DNA of 46,771 nt from Rhizopus sp. PT2906 (lineage: Eukaryota > Mucoromycota > Mucoromycetes > Mucorales > Rhizopodaceae): assembly GCA_025529335.1 (NCBI GenBank), contig JAMYHX010000341.1, positions 1 to 46,771 of the forward strand. Reading direction: 5' to 3'. The stretch's first letter is position 1; each line of letters opens with the position of its first letter. Below are positions 9,760 through 19,551 of the stretch, piece by piece. The notes under the pieces are model-generated. The model saw nothing but the letters and a program-made list of their open reading frames with translations. It did not search any database and had not been told where the DNA came from. A program made the position numbers and the translations under genes.

Positions 9760-12700
9760 TAAACAATTTCTTGCTCAATTATATCGCATAAACTGTCGCA
9801 ATTGAGCTTCTTATCTCCTAACCAATTCCAATATTCGTTCTCTAATAGTTGATATTCAACACTATTAAGTATGCGGAAAATCGAGAGGAGCTCGTATCGG
9901 AGTGTACCCACTCGTTCTCTTGCATAACTTAATTCAAGCGCCATCAGTTGATGTCGTCGACTAGACCACGCATGTCTCCAATCAACCAAGTTTATACGGT
10001 CTTGCTGAAACATCTCATAGGTTGTTGGATTGACGCGATGAAGTGTAATTTGAGATTCTGTTATATTCTGGAGATCTCGTAAGTAAACTCCCTTCCAGTT
10101 CACTGGATGGTCTACAAGTGCTTCGTACTTGCGTTGCATACGGAACTGATATATCGTCAATAAGAAACACAAGAAGATAAAGCACAGATTGAGCACAGTC
10201 ATCTTGTCCCACAAGGCACCCCCTTCTGTTCTCACAGGTGCTTTTTCTATTCTTTCCGTCGCTGGCTTTTCTTTTATTTGTCCATTGCCATTCTCGGCAA
10301 CTTCTGGACCTTGTTGCTTTTGTAGCTGTTGTTGTTGTTGTTGTTGTTGCAGGATGGGTATTAATGTATTAACAGTCTCGGCCATACCTTTCATGGCTGC
10401 GCTTTTGATCATGCTCTTGACCAAGACACTCTTTAGCCATTTGATGCCCAAGGAACATGTGATCTTTGAACGATTGGGAGCCACATAGGTGATGCAATAT
10501 TTAATAGAGGGTAAGAATGTATCTGCATAGGGTAGATTAGGTGTCTTGGTGGATACAAGCACAATATAGGTCCTATGATGACAATGAAGTCAGACATACA
10601 GGTTTACTCTCCTCCAATAAGCTGATTGATATAAATGGGTGTACTTACAACCTATCTTGTTCCTGTAATATCTGTTGTGTTCCTATCACCTGAGTTTCTT
10701 TTGCTCTCACTAAAAATGTATGATCAGTAAAAGTAGGGGATTTTCCTTCAAACTAGTCATGTAGTTACCCATGGGATTAGAGACAGGCATCATATAAGTC
10801 AGTGTGCGTTCTCTGATCACACCTTCCTCTTGGCTATTTGCCCATTCTGTGAATGTTGGTTCACCAAATCCGGCCACCTTGTTCAGTTGGGACCAGACAG
10901 CCGTGTCTGAAAATAAGAGCATGAACAACCGTTTAGCACCCAAGTCTAGCACGACCTCTGCTTCTACTTTATCGAGATGATCCTTGCATCCACACTCTAT
11001 CTGATTATCAGGTTGTGGTATACTATCTGGCCAATTTGAATCATCATCTTCATGAATATTATTGGTCCCATTTGTCGCAGTTGTTGCTGTTGTGGCTACA
11101 TTTGTTATACTCGACGTTTGTTGTTGCTGATGTTGACTGCTACTCTGATATGCCGCTTTCAAAGCGTCATGAGCAGCTGACGGTCCCGACTCGGTGTCAC
11201 CTTCATCGTTATCCAGGCTATTGGACGTAGAAGTAGAACTGTTTGATTTCATTACAGGCGGTTGCTGTATCTGAATTGTTAAGGGAGTAACAGAAGGAAA
11301 GAGGGCACTGGTGGTTGTTACATGATTGCTGATTTTAGTTGTGGATATATTTCGAATGGTATCATAGAGTGTTTGAATATCTTGTATCTTTTGTGATGCT
11401 GTTATCTTGAGTCTTTCAACAATAATTTCAGAAGGTGTGCAGCTCCAAAGACTAAATAGTATATCACCTAGTATGAGCCATGTGCCGTTTACTGTTTTCT
11501 CAATTTTAATAGACCCAATCTTTTCTAATGGTATCATGCACTACAATCACAATAAGTGTGAGTTGAAGAAAGGTGTATAATGATTTTACTTACCAAGTGA
11601 AGGCTAGTCATCAATGTACAACTATAAAACCAGATAGCCTTTTGTGTCAGATAGACGATGCCACTGTATCCATATTGTGTCTCATCACCTTTCTGTCCAT
11701 AATATGATGCTTTGAACGCTATATTATAATAAGTAATAGACCTTATGTATAAATTTTTCATTTACCATCAAGGACAATCTCATTCTGTGGGACATTTGCG
11801 AATAGCTTCCGAAGTTCTCTATGACGTGCGTCTAGTGTATAATGTTCTAACTCTGGCCCATTGACCTCCATTTCCAACTTTGTAGGCCACACTAAACAAC
11901 TGTCTGTTTGACTCTCCGTGGGTTCTTCATTTGATAAATTAGCCCAAGATACCCCCCAGGAGGATAGAATGCTGCTGTTGCTGGTATTATTGCTAGATTT
12001 TACAGGTATTGCCTCTTCATTTGCGCTTCGTCCCTTTTGGATCATAAGGGACGTCAGTAAGGATGCGGTAGTAGAATGAATGGGTATCAAATCATTAGTT
12101 GAGGAAACTTTAGCCACAAACTGATCATCAGTTAATGTCATCAGGGTAGATGGGTATAGTAGTGGCTGCATGGGCAGCACTTTTCCTTGTTCTTCTTCCT
12201 GCTCTTGGTTTTGCTTTATCTGATATTCAAAGGCTTTTATCCATTCATGCATATCCTCTTCTGTTTCAGTCTGCAGATAAAATGTACTGTATGAATAATA
12301 TATTTTAGTACAAGAATTGATATATATATGTATGTATATACTTTTTAGGATGAGTTATTTCAAAACAAAATCGTCTATCAACATCTGTAACGACCTTATA
12401 TGTGCATTCAGAAACAAGAACTCTGTCTCCCAGCGTGATGAGTGCCTTTTGCTTATTGATAGTCATCGTACCAAACCATCCACGCTGTAAAAAGAACCAT
12501 TTTCTGACCCATGTTGACCTGGCAATACGGCTGTTAAGATATCCTTCCTTTCCTATGACTGTTTCATGCAAATTCTCGATAATGTCATCATATTGAGTTA
12601 TAGAATATCTCTTTAATGAACGATGAGGAGTGCATTGTTGAAGATAGGTGTCTGATAACTCGATGCATCTCTCTTTGATATTGTTGATCTGATGCTCACA

Positions 12701-13626
12701 TGTCGTCTTGTTCTATTTATAAATGTTGGTGTATGCTATTATTTTCATTTATAATGTATATACCTCATCTAGCCATTGTTTCCAGATGGCAAGTTTAGGC
12801 TTTAATGTCCCAAATGTTCTTCTAGTCTCTTCAATTTCCTCAACATGTGCACTAACTGCGCTTGAAAAACTTTGGACAAGAATGTGTTCCAACTGTGATT
12901 TAAAGTAGATCAATTTAACAAAATGATCTGTGCTTTGTTTCACATAGGCCTTTCTTAATTCATGCATCTGAAACGCGTCTTCTCTCAATGCGCTTGGCTC
13001 CTTTTGCTTACTGAGAACAAAGTATCGACTCAGCTGTGTTTCGTACTTGTCTAATGTTTTCTCAAACTGTCTTTTGCTTTCCTATTAAAAGCAATATTAA
13101 CACAATTGGAAGCTGACAACTTAATGTATACATGCCTTGTATGACTTGAGATCTTGTTTGTATAACTTCTGTAGAGGGTCTAACAAGGCCTCTTCTAGTT
13201 CAGTGATCTATTTTATACCGAGTTATTTCATATGATCTGGTACATTAGATATATACCAGTTGTGTTCTGTAATGAAGTGTCAGCTCGAGCGTGGTTGCAA
13301 ACTTGTTGATAACGTTGTCAACCATATTAAAGTCAGATAGATCACTGTCTAATCCCGAGATGAACATTCGTTTGCATAAATTAGTAGCCTGAGCATGGCA
13401 TTCTATGGAAGCAAGTGAGATTATGCAAACATGTAGGTTAATCTCATTTACTTGTTACTGATTCAATATAAGTCTTTAAAGCACGTATAAACCCATCTAA
13501 CCATTTCTCATATTGATCAATCTGATCTTCTAAATGAGTCATATTCGCTCTCCAAACTGGTGAGTCTAATACGACATCTTGTATTGTAAAAACATTTGTA
13601 GGCAAAGAGACAAGACAGGTCGACAT
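9741..13626 (-). CDS. SIP3/LAM-type BAR-PH-VASt lipid-transfer protein
   Basis: Ten exons join in frame: 13626-13452, 13402-13257, 13207-13136, 13081-12764, 12712-12342, 12286-11766, 11718-11594, 11540-10769, 10709-10649, 10572-9741, for 1130 residues. Order of parts: helical BAR-like region (~1-280); PH domain (~290-382: GKEGYLNSR, WVRKWFFLQRGWFGTM, TFYLQTETEEDMHEWIKAF); a Ser/Thr/Gln-rich linker; a VASt/StART-like domain (~758-930) starting CGCKDHLDKVEAEV; a poly-Gln run (~929-936); a membrane segment (~978-995, TVLNLCFIFLCFLLTIY); and a C-terminal helical tail. This matches yeast Sip3/Lam3, which moves sterol at ER-plasma-membrane contacts. The intron after exon 3 uses a GC donor (AAG then GCATGT). 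The exon 9 donor is ambiguous by one codon. Its stop lies inside the convergent gene. Confidence 0.9.
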
Positions 13627-13712
13627 TGTATAGCATAAAAAAAGAAAGAAAGAAAAAAAAGAACTTGATTATTTATATCAATCTTATCGATGACATAATC
13701 AGGGTTCTTTGT

Positions 13713-13853
13713 TTATTGTAAAAGCTTTGGTAATTCCTCAGTGCGAGAAAGATTCTCCAATTCATTGTAACCACCAATATGTTGTTGATTGATAAAGATG
13801 TTGGGAAAATCATGTTGACCGGTCTTTTCCTGGAGATACTGTTGAACATCTAA

Positions 13854-13884
<31 letters not shown>

Positions 13885-14136
13885 ACAATTTCAACTAGAC
13901 ACAGCTATAACTGCACAACAGTCATTCTTTACCTTTTGGGGGAAGTTCTACATCAAAAAACTGCACATTGAGTTGCGCCAACAAGTTTTTTGCTTTCTCA
14001 CAATAGGCTATGATTTGTCATTTAGTCTTTTTCTTGAACGTTTTTTATAATAAATCTTACGGGAATCTGGCTGGGAAAAGATAACAACCTTATTGTTCTT
14101 GATAATTTCTTCAATTGTTGCTTGAGCCTGACTCAT
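13713..14136 (-). CDS. Glutaredoxin-like protein with SPYC active site (copy A)
   Basis: Three exons: 14136-14061, 14007-13933, 13849-13713, giving 95 residues. The fold is complete: KVVIFSQPD, active-site position SPYC, EKAKNLLAQLNVQFFDVEL, the cis-Pro strand DFPNIFIN, and the GGYNEL glycine pair. In dithiol glutaredoxins the motif is CPYC and the first Cys is the nucleophile that forms the glutathione mixed disulfide; here it is Ser, so thiol transferase activity is expected to be lost or strongly changed. Intron 1 splits the Pro codon of the motif, as in copy C. A longer reading from an upstream ATG equivalent to copy C is blocked by a 1-nt insertion and a CAA to TAA change. The last intron ends in a run of 26 T before AG. 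Confidence 0.82.
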
Positions 14137-14479
14137 TTCTTCTTATGAAATAGGAGGAGTCCATTCAAAAAGGAAAAGGAAAATCCGTAAAGACTTCAGT
14201 CTCTTTTTTTTAGGCCCCACGACCTTACGTCATTTATTTTACTTGACTAGAAAGGTATTCATTGACTTACAAAGTCATATACTCTTTACCAAAGAAGCCT
14301 TCCGTATGTCAAATCAAAATAGGAAAAAAATATTGATACAAGAAGAGAGACATTACTATGACAACATCGAATATTGACATATTTGATTACTTTTGATTGA
14401 CATGGATTGACGCCCTAATAGTTTTTACATGGCAAGTTGAACATGCTTAGTTTCATAAATGTTGCGTCGCTATTGGCGT

Positions 14480-15200
14480 CGAAAACCGTCCAATATCTTT
14501 TCGCCACGCTTTTCATTAGCCCAAATGGCATAGGTTACTAACCTTCAATAATGGCCTTCTCCCAGTGTGCTCGATATGACTCAGATCCAAAGTTTGGGCT
14601 GGCCGCTTTTCTGCAACGTCAAGCGAATGGTTTGCCTTCCACCACTTGACATAGAAGCTCGTATGCTACGGTATATTGTCTTCCTGAAAGGTATACTTAC
14701 TACCCTAAGAGCAAGGCAACCCATTGTACCAGTGAAAGTTTTGCGACAAATAATCGACATACAATCTTGGTTCATACTGCCGTCATTAAAAACCAAAGAG
14801 CCATATCTATCAGCCCAAAACAAGATTAAATCATCACATTGCTCCCGCCAAGCTTAACAGCCTTTAGACGACGACAACTCTCGTAACGATCAGCCTGCTT
14901 CTTCAAGACGCTTGGCTTACCATCATTGCCAAACATGCGGAATCTTGGTTTGACAGACCAGATTGTTTGTTTCCATTTACTGACCCAGTGACCATGATAT
15001 TTGGTCCATGCATGACGCTTTTTTTCTGTTTATCAGTCCACTTGGGCTTGCTTGCTGTAGAATGATATTTGAATCCCAATTGCTTGATCTACTTCTTCAC
15101 CGTGGAGTGACAAACATCTTTGTCCATTAGACGGAGCTCGCCTCCAATCACGTCCATTGTTTGAAACACGTCTCTTCTGATTACTCGTTCCAAAGGGCAT
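14480..15200 (-). mobile_element. Tc1/mariner transposase relic
   Basis: Minus-strand fragments in order: ELRLMDKDVCHSTVKK, LGFKYHSTASKPKWTDKQ, KWKQTIWSVKPRFRMFGNDG, LKKQADRYES, VKLGGSNVMI then a stop, GSLVFNDGSMNQDCMSIIC, and finally NIPQHTSFYVKWWK with PAQTLDLSHIEH. These correspond to the HTH end, the three DDE blocks and the P-x-L-x-x-IE signature of Tc1 transposases, carried in more than one frame with several stops. It separates redox copies A and B and is inactive. Confidence 0.75.
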
Positions 15201-15879
15201 CTTATATACTACTCAAAGATGGATAGCCAGCTCGCTTCCTTTCCTGTCAAAGTGATGTCTGTGAAAGCGATTCTGTCGAAAGCACCTTGCACAGATGTAT
15301 GTCTCATGTTAATTATGGTTGAAGTGTCGTATTGATTGCATCAAAACTAATTTACATAGAATATAGCACTCGGTTTCATTTTTTTCTTTCTTCTAGTTCT
15401 GATCTTTCAGGAACCTGCAATGTTTTGATGCTAATTTCGTGTATTTGCTTATTTTGGGAAGTTTAAAGTAAACGTGATACAAGGAAGCATCAGTAACCTC
15501 AGTTGTAGGTTAGATGATTGTTCTGGGAAAGGTGGGTTAATTATAAATTTCTTTGTTTTACTACTACGACATCTGAACCAGAGGTGATATTACTATATCC
15601 ATGAATTTTTATTCGGATACTACAGGATCGTTTGACTCCAGAATTTACCTCCAACTTGACATATTCGATTCATAGGTATTCATTTAATCTCTTGCAGTCT
15701 AGAGTTGATCTTCGTTGCTTCATAGATCATGCTTCATTATTCAAATGACTGATGTAAACAAAGGACTATGAATAACTTGACTATGTCATCATATTGATGA
15801 TATTTCATCTTTATGAAATGTCGCGATGGATTAATAACAAATAATAATGAAATAGATTTGATTTATTATTTATTGTAAA
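15201..15879. other. Spacer between redox copies, nothing recognised
   Basis: AT-rich sequence with no supported coding region. It may contain the worn outer end of the Tc1 element and duplicated downstream DNA of the glutaredoxin-like copy. Confidence 0.5.
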
Positions 15880-16294
15880 AGCTTGTCTAATTCGCCAGAG
15901 CGATAAAGATTATCCAACTCATCAAAGCCTCCGATGTGTTGCCCCTTTATGAAGATCTTGGGAAAATCATAACTGGTCTTTATGGTGAGAAAATGACTGA
16001 TATCAGAACCATACCCTGAAGAAAACAGATACATACTTCAGTTAGAAACAGTCATATTATAAAAAATCAACCATCCTTTACCTTCTCTGCTAATTTCCAC
16101 CCCGAAGAACTCGACACGGATCTGCGTCAACAAATCCCCCTTGCTTGTTAGCTTTGGGTTACATGCATATGTTATCTGATCGTTCTAACGCTTTTCTAAA
16201 AGTGAATCTTACGATAAGCCCAGGAAAAGATAACAACCTTGTTACTCCTGATAGTTTTTCTAATAAACTTTTGAACGTATTCTTCAAGTTGTAT
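15880..16294 (-). pseudogene. Glutaredoxin-like pseudogene (copy B)
   Basis: Clear homologue of copies A and C with the same three-exon plan (16294-16213, 16151-16082, 16015-15880). Exon 1 ends in NKVVIFSWAY and exon 3 keeps SYDFPKIFIKGQHIGGFDEL through to LLQ and stop. The base triplet at the expected start is ATA, with no in-frame ATG before an upstream stop. Exon 2 is 70 nt instead of 75, which shifts the frame into a stop, and both active-site Cys codons are gone. It is not expected to make a working protein. Confidence 0.8.
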
Positions 16295-17154
16295 TTCTTG
16301 TAAAATAGATAATCTCTTTCAAAAGGAAGCGTCCTAACACCCCTTTTTTATAGATTCCACAATCCCAAAAATACCTTCCGTATGACAAACTAAATCACCT
16401 GTGATAGAACCAAGTAAAAGAACATAGCATACCGAACTATTCCTGTATTGATCAATATTGGTTAAGGTTACCGTGAGATTACAATCAAATCAAATTTTCT
16501 GGAACATCATATAAAAAAAAATATTTTACTGATAATAACAAGTAACGCCTTTCTTAACCACTAAAATGACATATCAGCACAAATCTCTATAAATTGCACG
16601 CTACCTTTAACTATGTTCAAAGATGAGACAAAAGAAAAAAAGGAGCACCGCACAATTTGAGAGATTACAGACCTTCCTGGATTGAGCAAGTCTACTGTTT
16701 AAGGAATTCAAACAAAGGTGGATGGATACAGAAGTCCTTTACTTGTCAAGCAAATAGAGAAAGCGTTATTATGTTCGGTATACGGTCCAGGATAAGCTTA
16801 GATTTTTCGATCTGCAGCGAAGCAGTTGGGCATTCACATTTGAACTACTCAGAGATAGGTTAAACAGTACAGCATGTATTTTTGAGGTTCAGGCAGTAGC
16901 GGATACTGCAATGCAAAAACGCCTCAGTGACAATTTATTGTGCCTTTATCGATGTTGTAGGGTAATTGCAGTGCTCTCGTAGGATAGGTAACATGTCTGA
17001 GCCACCACCGTCTTTCCATTCCACGTTACCGATGATGTACGTTGTGAGTGGGACATCAAGTAGTGGCTTGCTTATCATACAGTGCTTCCAACATGGTCAA
17101 TGTATATAGATGTTATTATTTAAATGATAGCTCGCTTATTTTTATACAAGCTAA
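16295..17154. other. Spacer, no supported gene
   Basis: An ORF at 16657-16863 (plus) has a loose resemblance to a transposase helix-turn-helix region but no diagnostic motif, so it is left unannotated. Otherwise nothing was seen. Confidence 0.45.
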
Positions 17155-17541
17155 TTAAATGAAAATAGTATCTATATTCTCTGCATATATTTCATAAGGA
17201 GTGGGACCGACTATTGCGTTAAGCCTTTCACCATTCTGGAAGAATACGACTGTAGGTGTGGTACGAACGCCATATTCATCAAGAACATCCTAAATCAATA
17301 TGTTAATAATCATCACATCTTTTGCTCTACTTATACTTACAGAGAAGTAATCGATACTAACCTCAAGGAAGATAATATCCTTGTATTTTTGAGAAAGTGT
17401 ATAGATTGTGGACCTTATCGCTAGAGAAAGACCACACCAAGAGGCAGTGAAGTAAAGAGCGAGTTTTCTCTTGTCTTTGACGTACCATTGGAGTTCATTA
17501 TTGTCAAAAACACCCATAATCTCGAAATAAAGTTGGCCCAT
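17155..17541 (-). CDS. Thioredoxin-like protein with WCGLS active site
   Basis: Two exons, 17541-17341 and 17289-17155, give 111 residues, the usual thioredoxin length. Seen in order: LALYFTASWCGLS, TIYTLSQKYKDIIFLEVSIDYF, DEYGVRTTPTVVFFQNGE, and a C-terminal helix. The classical WCGPC is WCGLS: the nucleophilic first Cys remains, but the resolving Cys is Ser and the Pro is Leu. The cis-Pro loop (TTPT) is intact. Known thioredoxins reduce disulfides through both cysteines; a one-Cys form would trap mixed disulfides or serve a non-redox role. The open frame and consensus splice sites argue that it is still a gene. It is related to the pseudogene at 18484-18939. Confidence 0.8.
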
Positions 17542-17629
17542 ATTTTGTGTGAAGTAAAAAAGAAGATTAATAATTGTTTGTTTACCGAAGCTCTAATTGA
17601 CACTGGCTTAATTTTCAGGAAGGACGTTC

Positions 17630-18070
17630 AAAAAAGGAAACCTACAGGTTAAACCGGATCTTTAGTTGTGTATGTCCAAACAAAACCAGTCTCAGAGATG
17701 CCTGCATCTCAAGAAACTAAAGACTTATTGAAGCCTATATTCTCGGATACAGAAGCCCAAGCAGTGGATAAATTCAATCAGAAATCATCAAAGAGGGGGT
17801 TATATCTAAATTCACCATGGAAACTAACCCACAAAGTTGCTCGGAAGGTTCAAGAAGACAAAGTCAAACATGCAGCGCTAGTCACGCCATTTTGGCCAAC
17901 CTTCTACTGAGTATGTGACATCTCAAAGCATCGATACAAGCAAGACTCAACCATCACTAGTTGCTAGTCGTATGGATACATTCTTTCAGAAAAAGGATTG
18001 CAGAAGGTTTAGCCATTCAAATCGTGTACGTTTTTATCCGGTCGACAAGAAAGATAACAAACAAAGTATA
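17630..18070 (+). mobile_element. Retroelement relic (DIRS/LTR-type polyprotein fragment)
   Basis: One frame from 17668 reads KWGLYLN-like words: KRGLYLNSPWKLTHKVARKV, then DKVKHAALVTPFWPTFY and a stop. The phrase pattern 'N-PPW.LI..VL.K.....ATLVTP.WP' is typical of the RNase H end of retroelement polyproteins, including DIRS-like elements common in mucoralean fungi. A second frame continues with MDTFFQKKDC. No LTRs were seen. The exact class is uncertain. Confidence 0.55.
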
Positions 18071-18483
18071 CGATCATAAGTGACAACATGGGTTGAATTA
18101 ATGTAATAAACATGTACTAGATGTTCCAAAGATTATGACCCTCTAAAATGGTGTATTGCTTCTTGTGAAAAAAAAAGTGGGGGTTAGCAGGCAAAAACCT
18201 AACATGAAAATAAACTACTTGAAGCATTCATCCTTGTGTATGTGCAATGCGAGACTGGAGTGTTATCTATAAATACTATAAACGTAGCAATGTTCTCTCG
18301 ATTGAAGAATCGCAATCGGTCAGTGCACATAAAAAAGTATAAATATTCGTGGAATAAAAGGATATAAGTATTGCTATTGCCTTTATAGCATGTTTATTAT
18401 GTTGATCAATTTAAGGAAAAAAGGAGTGTTATATAATAAAAAGAGTATCGCTTGTGTCAGTCCATTTGATAGTACAAGACTAT
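18071..18483. other. Spacer, nothing recognised
   Basis: Short AT-rich region between the retroelement fragment and the thioredoxin-like pseudogene; no coding signal. Confidence 0.5.
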
Positions 18484-18939
18484 TTAAGCAAAATAGTACT
18501 GATCTTTTCTTTCATACATTTCATAAGGATTAAGACGGTATGCTGCATAATGACCAAGACTGGATATTTCAGCCTTTGATTTACCATGCTGGAAGAGTAC
18601 GACTTTAGACCTTGAGTGTCTTTTATATAAACAAGTACAACTTTCATTTCTCCTCTTAATGCTTCCATATTCATCAGCAATGTCCTAAAGAAATATAATT
18701 ACTCAAGCCTTTTTGTTTCATTTTATACTTACCTCGTAGCGATCGACATTAATCAAAAAGAAGAGGATGTCCTTGCATTTATAAGCAAGACTGTGGATGA
18801 TAGGCTTTGTGATTTTGCATGCAGAACTGAAAGAAGTATAAAAGTAAGCTACGACTTTCTCACTGCTTTTGAGTGTTTCACTGAAATCATCAAGGCTTGC
18901 AGGCTCATAAAGATTTGCAGTTTCTGTAGGTCCGGGTAT
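18484..18939 (-). pseudogene. Thioredoxin-like pseudogene (FSSAC, no start codon)
   Basis: Two exons aligned with the intact neighbour: 18939-18733 and 18684-18484, with the same intron position. The codon at the place of its ATG is ATA, and an in-frame stop lies just upstream; exon 1 has no internal Met. The active site WCGPC is FSSAC, so the nucleophilic Cys is lost. The cis-Pro segment VRTTPT is replaced by a longer Lys/Arg/Ser stretch with two Cys, followed by KVVLFQHGKSK. Apart from the start the frame is open to the end, so a product from an unseen upstream exon is possible but not supported. Confidence 0.72.
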
Positions 18940-19107
18940 ATTTTATGTTTTGCTTAAAGAAGAAAAAAAAAAGGAAGACGAACGATTGCCAAAGTTCATG
19001 CTTGCTGTGCTTAATGTAGCACAGGCTATCTTAAATACACTCATGTTCTCCTTTATGCAGACATTCTAAACCATATTATGATTGTAATAAAATAATGATT
19101 TATTACT

Positions 19108-19551
19108 TTATTGTAAAAGCTTCTTTAATTCACCAGAGCCATTAAGCTTCATCAAGTCATCACAGCCACCAATATGTTGTTCATTGATAAAGATATTGGG
19201 AACAGTGCGTTGACCAGTCTTTTCCTGGAGATATTGTTGGATAGCAGAACCAAGTTCTAAAGAAATAGGTTCAGTTTGACACATCTGTGATTATACGACA
19301 AGCAATCTTTATTTACCTTCCACGTCAAGTTCCATTACGAAGAATTGTACACCATGTTGCTTCAGCACATCCTTTGCTCTGTGACAATAAGCTACACACA
19401 CGCATGTTATCGAATTTTTTCTTACGCGTTGTTAATAGTAAACCTTACGGCAATAAGTCTTGGAAAAGACAACAATCTTGTTAGTCTTGATAATTTCTTC
19501 AACGATGTCTTGAACTTTAGTCATTTCTTCTTGTGAAATAGAAGAACCCAT
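19108..19551 (-). CDS. Dithiol glutaredoxin (CPYC), copy C
   Basis: Three exons: 19551-19449, 19391-19317, 19256-19108, giving 108 residues. It has KIVVFSKTYCPYC with the classical CPYC, then HRAKDVLKQHGVQFFVMELDV, the cis-Pro strand TVPNIFIN and GGCDDLMKLN. Enzymes of this class use glutathione to reduce protein disulfides and glutathione mixed disulfides in the cytosol. The start at 19551 yields MGSSIS, which fits an N-myristoylation signal (Gly2, Ser6); a second Met ten codons in would remove it. Intron 1 interrupts the CPYC motif after the first Cys, in the Pro codon. This is the only fully conserved active site in the local redox-fold cluster and is presumably the parental gene. Confidence 0.9.

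Noticed and set aside
14567..14857. 96-codon plus-strand ORF
   Set aside because: Opposite strand carries clear Tc1 transposase blocks in order, so this is a shadow.
16657..16863. Possible transposase helix-turn-helix fragment
   Set aside because: Resemblance is too loose and no catalytic block follows.
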